Below are positions 43,645-53,388 of a DNA stretch of 64,000 nt, piece by piece. The stretch comes from an uncultured bacterium (lineage in GTDB: Bacteria; Bacteroidota; Bacteroidia; Chitinophagales; Chitinophagaceae), in NCBI GenBank assembly GCA_903826405.1, contig CAIKEH010000040.1:1-64000 (forward strand), read 5' to 3'. The notes below the pieces were generated by a model. That model had not been told where the DNA came from. It did no database searches and saw only the letters and a program-made list of their open reading frames with translations. The translations under genes were made by a program, and so were the position numbers. Numbering within the stretch: the first letter of the stretch is position 1; each line of letters opens with the position of its first letter.

Positions 43645-43792
43645 AAAGATGCAACTACCCTAACTCACTGATAGGCAAAGCAAAAGCCCTGCAAAATGCA
43701 AGGCTTTTCTTTTGTGCTCCCCTTAAAGACGAGAGATGCAACTATAATGCGATGATTGAGTATGTGAGTATTAGAAAATTAAAGGGTTAAAT
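43645..43792 (-). repeat. cassette-array repeat, copy 1 (attC-like, with terminator)
   Basis: About 148 bp. It begins AAAGATGCAACTACCCTAAC on the plus strand, contains a hairpin AAAAGCC ... GGCTTTT (43682-43708), and then shares CTCCCCTTA, AGATGCAACTATA, GCGATGATTGAGTATG and ATTAAAGGGTT with copy 2. On the minus strand it starts with ATTTAAC, which fits the attC R'' box RYYYAAC and overlaps the stop of the 43787-44125 gene. It ends with GTTAGGG, near the R' box GTTRRRY. The hairpin also terminates that gene. Confidence 0.6.
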
Positions 43793-44125
43793 TTCTTCTA
43801 TTATTGAAGTTCCTGATGAAAAATCTTCTGAAGTCCATTGCCAGGTTTCGTGTAAACGAATTTTCCCGTTAACTAATATTTCAGGTTTTGAAAAGCACTT
43901 GCCGGTCATAATTTCGTTGTTGATATTGATTTGATGATAACACATTTCAATACATCCATCTTCATTAACAAGCCCAATTAAATGGCCGTGAATTATTTTA
44001 CCCCCTTTATATTCAGAAGAAATGATATTGCCATCTTGTTTGTAATAAAATAGGGTTTCTGATGATGTTTCCCCGTTATCAGTATTTTGAATAGGTCGAA
44101 ATGACTTGTGATTGTAGTTAATCAT
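43787..44125 (-). CDS. conserved small protein (n-acetylglutamate synthase-annotated family), cassette gene
   Basis: A 112-residue soluble protein of the family often labelled n-acetylglutamate synthase in Bacteroidota: INYNHKSFRPIQNTDNGETS, EYKGGKIIHGHLIGLVNEDG and the terminal NGKIRLHETWQWTSEDFSSG. It is a small antiparallel-beta protein without an acetyltransferase fold, so the database name is probably wrong and the function unknown. The gene is very AT-rich and sits alone between two repeat copies, ending inside copy 1, as a gene cassette would. Confidence 0.8.
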   Translation of the reverse strand: MINYNHKSFRPIQNTDNGETSSETLFYYKQDGNIISSEYKGGKIIHGHLIGLVNEDGCIEMCYHQININNEIMTGKCFSKPEILVNGKIRLHETWQWTSEDFSSGTSIIEEI

Positions 44126-44170
44126 TCTGTTTTCAGATTTTTTAATAAAGTTAATTAAAGAAAAAATGAA

Positions 44171-44316
44171 AAGATGGAACTAGCCTAACTCACTGATAGA
44201 CAAAAAAAGGCGACAGAAATGTCGCCTTTTGCACTCTTGCTCCCCTTACAGTCGAAAGATGCAACTATATTGCGATGATTGAGTATGTCACTATCAATAA
44301 ATTAAAGGGTTGAACT
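44171..44316 (-). repeat. cassette-array repeat, copy 2 (attC-like, with terminator)
   Basis: About 146 bp. The hairpin GGCGACA-gaaa-TGTCGCC (44209-44226) is flanked by A and T runs and acts as a terminator. On the minus strand it opens with GTTCAAC (R''-like, fits RYYYAAC) and closes with GTTAGGC (R'-like, fits GTTRRRY). An inner pair TGATAG/CTATCA could form the next stem. A block of about 48 bp around the hairpin is identical to copy 3. Confidence 0.62.
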
Positions 44317-44350
44317 TAGTACAATATTGCAGGAAGTTCAACCTTGAAAT

Positions 44351-45295
44351 TTATCTTTTAAATCTTTTAAAGAATGTCCAAATGACTTCACAGCCATTCA
44401 TATCCTGACTTGTTTTCCCAATTATTAATTCGCTCAAATACTGATACCCTTGTGGCCAAGTATGCCCACCATTTAAAACTACATAACTTACCACTTCGCT
44501 ACCATTTGTCCCACCAGTATATATTCTTTGTTTTATGGTTGTTCCGTCAGTTGCTATGTCTGGTAAATCGGTTACAGTTGGTGTAGGATTACAACCATTA
44601 ATTGTAACCCATTTGTCTATCGCTTGAAAATGAGACAAAACCGTTCCTCCCGCTGTGCCCCCTGCGGTCATTAGTCCACCAGTGAATGGCACAAGAGGGT
44701 CAGCTGTACCGTGTATATATAAAGCTGGGACTGGACGACCCGGATTGCAATTGGGTGCAATTGTTGTTGCTTCAATTGTAGCCGCATCTACTGCAATGGC
44801 AGCAATTCTGTTGCTCAATTCGCAACCTAAACGTGAAGACATAAAACCACCATTAGATATTCCAGTAGCATAAATTTTAGCCCCATCAACTGAATAATTT
44901 GTAATCATGTAATCACAGAGTTGATTAAAGAAACTAACATCATTTATACCTAATTGATTGGGTGTTGTGGGTCGTCCATCATTCCAATTTTTTTGAATTC
45001 CTGCTGGATAAACCAATATAACCTTGTCTCTATCTGCGATAGGTTTAAAATTGGCTATGTTTATCATACCTTCTGGAGTACCACTTCCACCGTGAATCGC
45101 AAAGATTAAAGGCATTTTACCAGCATTGTTATAACCCGTTGGTAAATAAACTATAAAACTTCTATCATTTCCATCAATTGTCAAGTTAATGGTTTTCTGC
45201 TCACTTGGTTTATCAACAGATAAAATTGTATTATCCTCTTTTTTACAAGAAAAAAGTAAGATTGATAGCAAAAAGAAGTTGATTACTACTTGCAT
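44351..45295 (-). CDS. lipoprotein esterase, PHB depolymerase / feruloyl esterase-like, cassette gene
   Basis: About 314 residues from 45295 (MQVVINFFLLSILLFSCKKE, lipobox LFSC); the ATG at 45310 only adds five residues. Alpha/beta hydrolase of the PHB depolymerase/LpqC family: FAIHGGSGTPEGM oxyanion region, nucleophile in YATGISNGGFMSS (GxSxG), D in YIHGTADPLVPF and H in LNGGHTWPQG. It would cleave polyester or feruloyl ester bonds at the cell surface. The gene is much more AT-rich than its neighbours and lies alone between repeat copies 2 and 3, suggesting horizontal acquisition. Confidence 0.87.
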   Translation of the reverse strand: MQVVINFFLLSILLFSCKKEDNTILSVDKPSEQKTINLTIDGNDRSFIVYLPTGYNNAGKMPLIFAIHGGSGTPEGMINIANFKPIADRDKVILVYPAGIQKNWNDGRPTTPNQLGINDVSFFNQLCDYMITNYSVDGAKIYATGISNGGFMSSRLGCELSNRIAAIAVDAATIEATTIAPNCNPGRPVPALYIHGTADPLVPFTGGLMTAGGTAGGTVLSHFQAIDKWVTINGCNPTPTVTDLPDIATDGTTIKQRIYTGGTNGSEVVSYVVLNGGHTWPQGYQYLSELIIGKTSQDMNGCEVIWTFFKRFKR

Positions 45296-45310
45296 AATGG
45301 ACTTAATCAA

Positions 45311-45622
45311 GTTGAAATTTAACCTAATAACTCATTAGACACTAATGTGACTGAATAGTTTAACAATAATTAACTGAAAAAATATTTGATTGATTGTACC
45401 AAAAAGATGCAGCTACCCTAACTGACTTATAAACAACAAAAAAGGCGACAGAAATGTCGCCTTTTGCACTCTTGCTCCCCTTACTGACGAAAGTTGCAAC
45501 TCCTTTGAGGCCACTTCTTTTCAGATTAGGGGGGCAAACTGGAGATATGCGGTGAATATGCTGAATGCGTCAAACATTCATGACTTACCCAGAATTGTGA
45601 GTTTCCTGGACTTACACAGATC
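45311..45622. other. intergenic right border of the cassette-like array
   Basis: Contains AT-rich promoter-like sequence for the esterase gene (45311-45400), repeat copy 3, and then GC-richer chromosomal sequence up to the araC-type gene at 45623. No gene is seen. Confidence 0.5.
45403..45502 (-). repeat. cassette-array repeat, copy 3 (half copy, with terminator)
   Basis: About 100 bp, beginning AAAGATGCAGCTACCCTAAC on the plus strand, with the same GGCGACA-gaaa-TGTCGCC hairpin as copy 2 (45444-45461) and CTCCCCTTACTGACGAAAGTTGCAACT at the end. It then stops: the TATATTGCGATGATTGAG part and the R''-like box of copies 1 and 2 are missing. Its end AGTTGCAACT is a perfect palindrome and coincides with the return to GC-richer DNA. 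Confidence 0.58.
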
Positions 45623-46516
45623 CTAGTTCATCCTTCGGAATTCCTGTGGCGTCATCCCAACCTTCTTTTTGAACAGTCTCGAGAAGTGCTGGGGGTAAGC
45701 GAATCCCAATGCGTAGGCCACTTCGCTAATGGATTTATCCACATCGAATATTCTTTCTTTGGCCAAATCAATGACTTTGGTTTGAATATAGTCCTGTGCC
45801 GTCCTTCCAGTCTCTTTCTTGATCAGATCACCAAAGTAATTCGAGGAGAGATGAAGTTGCTCAGCACAATAGGCTACAGACGGCAGTCCTTCGTGGTGAA
45901 GTTTACTGGTGAAATAACCATTCAATAGATCTTCGAATTTCTCCAAAATGCCTTTGTGCGGACTATCCCTCGTTATGAACTGACGGTCATAAAACCTGAC
46001 GCAGTAATTCAGCAAAAGTTCGATATTGGAAGCAATGAGCAACCGGCTGTGCTTGTCAATGTTCTGCTCCAATTCATATTGGATCTTCTTGAAACAGTCC
46101 ACTACGATCACCCTTTCCTTCTCTGAAAGATGTAACGCCTCGTTGACACTGTAACTGAAAAAGGAATAGTTGTGGATGTGTTTCCCCAGCGGGGTGCCTT
46201 TGATCAGGTCTGGATGAAAAAGCAATGCCCAACCTTTGGGTGCAAAAGTTTTTACGCCGGGCTGCACGCCTAAAATCTGACCCGGACCAACAAAGACCAA
46301 TGTTCCCTCCTGGTAGTCATAATGACTTCTGCCGTATTTCAGTTCGCCACAATCCAATTCTTTGAGGTAAACGGCATACAAGCCAAAATTAAAAGTCTGA
46401 GCCGGCATTGGTTTTGCCTTGGACAGGTCGAGCATGGTGACCAGAGGGTGAAGCGTAGGCACTCCCCGCATGGTATTATATGATGCTACGGTGTCGATCT
46501 TGACTATCTTTTCCAT
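45623..46516 (-). CDS. AraC-family transcriptional regulator
   Basis: About 297 residues from 46516 (MEKIVKIDTVASYN); the upstream ATG at 46537 is less likely. An N-terminal cupin-like effector domain (YGRSHYDYQEGTLVFVGPGQ) is followed by two helix-turn-helix units: YCAEQLHLSSNYFGDLIKKE and ISEVAYALGFAYPQHFSRLF. It diverges from the aldo/keto reductase operon at 46707, and such regulators commonly control the adjacent redox genes. An inverted repeat at 46618-46640 is a candidate binding site. Confidence 0.92.
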   Translation of the reverse strand: MEKIVKIDTVASYNTMRGVPTLHPLVTMLDLSKAKPMPAQTFNFGLYAVYLKELDCGELKYGRSHYDYQEGTLVFVGPGQILGVQPGVKTFAPKGWALLFHPDLIKGTPLGKHIHNYSFFSYSVNEALHLSEKERVIVVDCFKKIQYELEQNIDKHSRLLIASNIELLLNYCVRFYDRQFITRDSPHKGILEKFEDLLNGYFTSKLHHEGLPSVAYCAEQLHLSSNYFGDLIKKETGRTAQDYIQTKVIDLAKERIFDVDKSISEVAYALGFAYPQHFSRLFKKKVGMTPQEFRRMN

Positions 46517-46617
46517 CGAAAAATATTTACACCACAAATATATAACCTCTCAGGGTGTCTGCCCCTTCAGGAGTCAGAATCAGTAATTATGGTTAGGATC
46601 CCCGTGATGGAGATACT

Positions 46618-46640
46618 TCCGACTCACTGATACGGTCGGA
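46618..46640. promoter_or_regulatory. inverted repeat in the araC - aldo/keto reductase intergenic region
   Basis: TCCGAC (46618-46623) and GTCGGA (46635-46640) flank an 11-bp spacer. Its position between the divergent regulator and operon suggests an operator. The spacer region also contains ACTCACTGATA, which happens to match the start of the cassette-array repeats. Confidence 0.4.
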
Positions 46641-46685
46641 TCTTTGCGCCATGGAATACGTCTTTACGATGGTTACTTACACTGA

Positions 46686-48170
<1,485 letters not shown>

Positions 48171-48230
48171 GTGGCGGATGGCTTCCAATGTATCTACCTC
48201 CTTCATTAACCCCTTCAACTGTGTAAGACA

Positions 48231-48659
48231 ATGAGACACCTGATATTCATAACCATTTTAGTATCGGCCATTTCTGTCAAAGCGCAGTCAAAAGAAGAGA
48301 ACCGTGTAAGGGATCTCTCCACCCGAATATTCCAATGGGAGATCGGTAACCATATCGATTCCCTGGAAGATGTGCTTGCAGAAAATCTGCGGGTCGTCAA
48401 CAGCCGCGGGGAAATAGAGACAAAGAGTCAATATACCGCCGTATTGCGAAGTGGTTCTATCAGTCATGACAGTATTGACATTGAAAGCAGCGAAGTCACC
48501 ATCACCGACAACACCGCTGTGGTCATAGGCAAAGGTGTATTCAATATGACGGTATCTGGCAATAAAGTTCGACGCCACCTGAGTTTCATGGAAGTGTTCA
48601 CACAACATGATGGAAGGTGGAAGCTGTTTTCACTTCATGCCACTGCTATCCTGGATTAG
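48231..48659 (+). CDS. secreted NTF2-like (SnoaL/DUF4440) protein
   Basis: A 142-residue protein: signal peptide (MRHLIFITILVSAISVKAQ) followed by an NTF2-like alpha+beta cone. LSTRIFQWEIGNHIDSLEDVLAENLRVV, SRGEIETKSQYTAVLRSG and FMEVFTQHDGRWKLFSLHAT are typical of DUF4440/SnoaL-like proteins. Such proteins bind small molecules or act as isomerases or hydratases, but most are uncharacterised. It is part of the redox operon. Confidence 0.85.
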   Translation: MRHLIFITILVSAISVKAQSKEENRVRDLSTRIFQWEIGNHIDSLEDVLAENLRVVNSRGEIETKSQYTAVLRSGSISHDSIDIESSEVTITDNTAVVIGKGVFNMTVSGNKVRRHLSFMEVFTQHDGRWKLFSLHATAILD

Positions 48660-48689
48660 GGGAAGCTCACAATACTATAAACGAACCAT

Positions 48690-49523
48690 ATGCAAAAAGA
48701 TATAGTCGTATTGACGGGAGCCGGCCAATTGGGCATGGCGATTGTACGCAGGATGGCGTATGGCAAGAGGATTTTTGTTGCTGACTGGAAAATCGAGAAT
48801 GCGGAAAGCATCAGCAAAACACTGGTGGAGGCCGGCTTCGATGCCACCCCTTTCAAGACAGATATTTCGTCCCGGGCATCAATTTTGGATTTGATCACGG
48901 CGGCCGGTAAGGAAGGCGAGATCAGCATGTTCGTCAATGCAGCGGGACTGTCTCCAAGCCAATCTACCAAGGAACATATCCTGGCAGTGGACCTGTACGG
49001 AACAGCCGTCCTTTTGGAAGAATTTGGGAAAGTCATTAAACATGGCGGATCGGCAGTCACGATTTCCAGTCAATCGGGGCATAGGATGCCTGCTTTAACT
49101 CCCGAAGAGGACAGATTATTGGCAACCACTCCGACAGAGGAATTGCTGGGACTTGAAATCTTGCGACCGGATAAGGTCCGTGACACCCTGCATGCCTACC
49201 AGATGGCCAAACGATGCAATGTGAAGCGGGTCATGGCTGAAGCGGTCAAATGGGGCGCCAAGGGAGCCCGGGTGAATTCGATTTCTCCCGGCATCATCAT
49301 CACCCCGTTGGCGCTGGATGAGATCAATGGTCCTCGTGGTGAATTCTATAGGGACATGTTCGCGAAATCACCGGCCGGTCGTCCTGGGATCGCAGATGAA
49401 GTGGCCAATGTCGCCGAATTGTTGCTTTCCGAAAGGGGGGCATTCATCACCGGGGCAGATTTCCTGATCGATGGTGGAGCCACCGCCGCCTATTTCTATG
49501 GGGAACTTGCCACAAAGAGTTAG
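48690..49523 (+). CDS. classical short-chain dehydrogenase/reductase (SDR)
   Basis: A 277-residue SDR. The cofactor site is VLTGAGQLGMAIVRRM (GxGxxG), NAAG appears as FVNAAGLSP, the serine is in TISSQSGH, and YxxxK is in HAYQMAKRCNVK. The C-terminal FITGADFLIDGGATA is typical. A 40-residue insertion before the tyrosine (MPALTPEEDRLLATTPTEE) is a feature of one SDR subgroup. It reduces or oxidises a hydroxyl group of an unknown substrate and is in the same operon as two aldo/keto reductases. Confidence 0.9.
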   Translation: MQKDIVVLTGAGQLGMAIVRRMAYGKRIFVADWKIENAESISKTLVEAGFDATPFKTDISSRASILDLITAAGKEGEISMFVNAAGLSPSQSTKEHILAVDLYGTAVLLEEFGKVIKHGGSAVTISSQSGHRMPALTPEEDRLLATTPTEELLGLEILRPDKVRDTLHAYQMAKRCNVKRVMAEAVKWGAKGARVNSISPGIIITPLALDEINGPRGEFYRDMFAKSPAGRPGIADEVANVAELLLSERGAFITGADFLIDGGATAAYFYGELATKS

Positions 49524-49554
49524 TTATCAATTCCTGATCAAAATACAATCAACC

Positions 49555-50664
<1,110 letters not shown>

Positions 50665-50751
50665 TACCTGAAACTTATACCCAAGAGGACCTTCATCTCC
50701 CTTTTTTATTCGATCGTGGTACTTATCGTAAAAAACGCCGGGAGTTGAAAT

Positions 50752-50788
50752 GTAAAAGGGTCATACTGTCAAAGTATGACCCTTTTAC
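50752..50788. terminator. perfect 16-bp stem-loop downstream of the redox operon
   Basis: GTAAAAGGGTCATACT and its exact complement, separated by GTCAA. It lies about 90 bp after the last operon gene. The right arm ends CCTTTTAC rather than a long U run, so it may be a terminator or part of the adjacent repeat patch. Confidence 0.55.
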
Positions 50789-50797
50789 TATTATATC

Positions 50798-51049
50798 CGC
50801 TCCTCAGATCCCGACGATGTTCGCTCCGCGACCATGTCGGGACGTCGGTCCTGCTTCGCAGGCCCTCCGCTGGACCCGGACGATGCCTGCTTCGCAGTCA
50901 TGTCCGGGCGTCGCCGCCGCTTCGCGCCAGCTCCGCTTGAACCAGGGAAGTAAGGTTGATCTGAGAATTCGCTAATTCGCCCATTCGCGAATTGCCTTTA
51001 ATGGCGAACGGGTTGCGATGATCGCAACCCGTTCGCCTCGCTCCTCAGA
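50798..51049. repeat. GC-rich repeat patch bounded by CGCTCCTCAGA direct repeats
   Basis: An 11-bp direct repeat CGCTCCTCAGA occurs at 50798-50808 and 51039-51049. Between them lie two tandem units 66 bp apart (50813-50846 and 50879-50912, both GACGATG ... CATGTC then GGGACGTC or CGGGCGTC), small inverted repeats such as CCTGCTTCGCAGG, and the palindrome at 51003-51037. The patch is far more GC-rich than its surroundings. The 104-codon open frame across it is not a gene. It looks like non-coding repeat DNA. Confidence 0.6.
51003..51037. repeat. perfect 17-bp inverted repeat around a single central base
   Basis: GGCGAACGGGTTGCGAT, then G, then its exact complement. It lies 46 bp downstream of the ROK gene stop, just past the tRNA-Asn fragment on that strand, and could act as a terminator or a recombination/REP-like site. 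Confidence 0.6.
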
Positions 51050-51079
51050 CTGGACTTGAACAAGTGACCCTCTGATTAA
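51039..51079 (-). other. decayed 3' half of a tRNA-Asn (tRNA-derived fragment)
   Basis: On the minus strand the sequence reads TTAATCAGAGGGTC (end of the tRNA-Asn anticodon loop, stem and variable loop). It continues as ACTTG-TTCAAGT-CCAGT (T arm with one stem mismatch) and CTGAGGA plus G (acceptor 3' strand and discriminator). The 5' half is missing, so it cannot make a tRNA. 3' tRNA halves are typical scars of integrase-type elements. It ends just before the ROK gene stop. Confidence 0.6.
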
Positions 51080-51082
51080 GGG

Positions 51083-51937
51083 TCATTTCCTGCCTGCATC
51101 ATAATGCAGACCAGCGGCTCCCAGGATACCACTGTTCTCCAGTTCGGAGATCTCGATCCTGATCTTTTCCTGACTTTGTGTGAAAGCGAATTTGTCGATC
51201 TCCGCCCACATGGCTTCACTGAAATAGGGATAAGCATGTCTAACCGAACCACCCATGATCACCAGTGAAGGGTCATACGTGTACATGATAAGCCGCATCG
51301 CCTTTCCCAAGTGCATCCCCATTTCTGCATAGAGGCTGCGCGCATAGGCATCTCCCTCGACGGCCATTTTATATACTTTCTCCCCATCGATATGATGCAC
51401 ATTCTGGAAGAATTGCCCTGATGCATAGTATTCATAGCAGTGATCCAGATATTCGGCCATACCGAACTCCCCCGCACCACAATTGCTGCCCGGATATAGT
51501 TTTCGATGAATGATGATCCCTGCGCCAAGTCCAGTGCCTAAAGTAAGACCGATGAAACTTTCAGTCTCCCTTCCTTTCCCGAAATAGAGTTCACCCAATG
51601 CGAAACAATTCGCATCGTTGTTCACATGAACGGGAACTCCATATCGTGCTTCCATGAGTTTTCGAAGATGCACTTCCTTCCAGGATGGGATGTAGGTGAC
51701 GTCATACACGATTCCCTTGGCAATATCCACTACGCTGGGCACACCGATACCAATGGAGGATATGTCCTTATCCATCAACTGGTCAACGATCCCGTAAATA
51801 TCTTGAAGAACTTCTTCTACCGATCCATCACTATGGATACGGCTGGAAAGGATGTTACCGAGGTTCGGTCCATCCACGACGGCACCACGAACATTGGTTG
51901 CGCCGAGGTCGATACCGATCACTTTATGTTCTGCCAT
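51083..51937 (-). CDS. ROK family sugar kinase/protein
   Basis: A 284-residue ROK (repressor, ORF, kinase) protein without a DNA-binding domain, hence probably a kinase: KVIGIDLGATNVRGAVVDG phosphate loop, VHVNNDANCFALGE with the catalytic aspartate, LTLGTGLGAGII. The usual zinc site (CxCGxxGCxE) is absent; the region reads NCGAGEFGMAEYLDHCYEYYASG. It probably phosphorylates a hexose imported by the MFS transporter encoded just upstream (6 bp gap). Confidence 0.88.
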   Translation of the reverse strand: MAEHKVIGIDLGATNVRGAVVDGPNLGNILSSRIHSDGSVEEVLQDIYGIVDQLMDKDISSIGIGVPSVVDIAKGIVYDVTYIPSWKEVHLRKLMEARYGVPVHVNNDANCFALGELYFGKGRETESFIGLTLGTGLGAGIIIHRKLYPGSNCGAGEFGMAEYLDHCYEYYASGQFFQNVHHIDGEKVYKMAVEGDAYARSLYAEMGMHLGKAMRLIMYTYDPSLVIMGGSVRHAYPYFSEAMWAEIDKFAFTQSQEKIRIEISELENSGILGAAGLHYDAGRK

Positions 51938-51943
51938 GGCGGA

Positions 51944-53206
51944 TCAGGATTTGCTTTTCCCTTCCCCCTTCTGCAGGGAGATGGTTTTGTTGTTGATGAG
52001 GGGTTTTGCCCAGATGCCCACGCTGAGAATGAACCCGATGGTCAGAAAAAGAAAACACATGCCAATCCGGAGTCCGAGCATGTCGCCCAGCCACCCGACG
52101 ATCAGGGGCGCCAATGCGCCCCCGACGATACCCGTTACGAGAATGCCGGAAAAAGAACCATGATGATCTTCGATGGAATTGAGTGCGAGCGAGAAAATGA
52201 TGGGATACATCACCGATGCAAAAAAGCCGACCATCGGGAAGCCCAGCAGTGCCATCTGGCTGCTTCCGAACAATGCCGCAGCCAGACAGAGCATAGCCAA
52301 AACGGAGAAGATGACCAGAACCTTTCGGCTGTCCATCAATTTCACCAGCACCAGACCAAGCAAGCCCCCCGCGGTCATCAGCAGCCAGAAATATGCCACG
52401 TTTTGTGCCCCGGTGGTGGCGGGATCCTTGCCATGATAAGTGGAGAGGAACTGGGATATCCAGTTAGCGACACCCTGCTCCGTTCCCACATAGCAGAGTA
52501 TGCCGATGAAGTAAAGTATGACCACCCTCTTGCGGAACAGCATGAGATGTATGCTCAAAGCCCCGGGCTTCTCATCATCCCCCAGTTCCACTTTGGGAAA
52601 TTTAGATAGAAAGATCACTAAAACCATGACAAGGCAGATGGCCGCAAAGATCCAGTACATCGATATCCAAAGCATCCCGTCAGGAACATGCCCCTTCAAT
52701 AATCCCGCAATACCTGAGCCGCCCCCCTTTTGCTTCATGCCTGTTACTATATCGGAATATACCCAAGGGCTAATGAAAGATGCCAGCCCGAAAACAAGTT
52801 GCGCCATGATGGACCAGAAAGCATAATGTTCCTCACCGCCTGAAGTACGGAGAACAGGATTCATCACAACCTGCAACATCGCCATGCCACAACCAATCAG
52901 GAAAAGTGAAACAATGGCTGTCGAATACCCCGGTCTCATGGCCAGCATCAATGATCCCACGAAGGATACGATGAATGCCGCCAACATGATCTTCTTCTCG
53001 CCGAATTTTTCCCCGAGCATCCCTGCCGGTATCGACATGACCCCATAAGCGATGAAAAAAGCGAATGGAAGAATGGCCACCATCGTGAGGCTGAGGTTGA
53101 AATCACGGATGATGTCGGGTACCAGTGGCCCGATGATATTGGTCAGGAACGAGATCACGAAAAAGACAAGCAGGATGAGTCCCACCATATACTTATTTCT
53201 ACTCAT
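51944..53206 (-). CDS. MFS sugar transporter (FucP/glucose-galactose group-like)
   Basis: A 420-residue permease with 12 membrane helices. VISFLTNIIGPLVPDIIRDF, FIAYGVMSIPAGMLGEKFGE (MFS loop 2-3 motif) and MAMLQVVMNPVLRTSGGEEH resemble the FucP-type sugar:proton symporters of Bacteroidota. It starts the minus-strand MFS-ROK operon, so it likely imports the sugar that the ROK protein phosphorylates. It diverges from the DUF1080 gene across the palindrome at 53304. Confidence 0.9.
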   Translation of the reverse strand: MSRNKYMVGLILLVFFVISFLTNIIGPLVPDIIRDFNLSLTMVAILPFAFFIAYGVMSIPAGMLGEKFGEKKIMLAAFIVSFVGSLMLAMRPGYSTAIVSLFLIGCGMAMLQVVMNPVLRTSGGEEHYAFWSIMAQLVFGLASFISPWVYSDIVTGMKQKGGGSGIAGLLKGHVPDGMLWISMYWIFAAICLVMVLVIFLSKFPKVELGDDEKPGALSIHLMLFRKRVVILYFIGILCYVGTEQGVANWISQFLSTYHGKDPATTGAQNVAYFWLLMTAGGLLGLVLVKLMDSRKVLVIFSVLAMLCLAAALFGSSQMALLGFPMVGFFASVMYPIIFSLALNSIEDHHGSFSGILVTGIVGGALAPLIVGWLGDMLGLRIGMCFLFLTIGFILSVGIWAKPLINNKTISLQKGEGKSKS

Positions 53207-53303
53207 GCTATTGAAAATATTTAGGGATTGAATAATGAAGAGGACAGGGTGTTGCCTTCAGCTTCCATAGTGGTGTTTCCCCTTTTGAATAGGCAGACCA
53301 ATG

Positions 53304-53319
53304 TAGTCAAATTTGACTA
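53304..53319. promoter_or_regulatory. perfect 16-bp palindrome, probable operator between divergent sugar operons
   Basis: TAGTCAAATTTGACTA is fully self-complementary. It lies about 98 bp upstream of the MFS start and 70 bp upstream of the DUF1080 start, a good position to control both directions. No regulator gene is adjacent; a sugar-responsive GntR- or LacI-type protein encoded elsewhere could bind. Confidence 0.6.
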
Positions 53320-53388
53320 TATTGATCAACGGTTTGGGTAGTCATTCCGACCCAAGATCCAAGGTCTAATTTTACAACCAACGTCATC

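Noticed and set aside
43787-44125. N-acetylglutamate synthase for arginine biosynthesis
   Set aside because: The name is a common database label for this small family, but the protein lacks an acetyltransferase fold and arginine genes are absent.
43645-45502. CRISPR array
   Set aside because: The repeats are over 100 bp, few in number, contain terminators and are separated by protein-coding genes, not short spacers; no cas genes are present.
43645-45502. Confident call of a classical integron
   Set aside because: Core boxes only partly match, the spacing between outer and inner stems is asymmetric, and no integrase is in the window; kept as attC-like only.
46618-46640. A fourth copy of the cassette-array repeat because of ACTCACTGATA
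   Set aside because: Only 11 bases match and no hairpin, CTCCCCTTA or GATGCAACT block follows; probably chance.
51039-51079. A functional tRNA gene
   Set aside because: Only the 3' half is present, the 5' acceptor strand and D arm are missing and the T stem has a mismatch.
51626-52609. Long plus-strand open frame of 327 codons across the ROK and MFS genes
   Set aside because: It is antisense to two well-supported genes, crosses their boundary, is rich in histidine and proline in a way typical of shadow frames, and has no domain.
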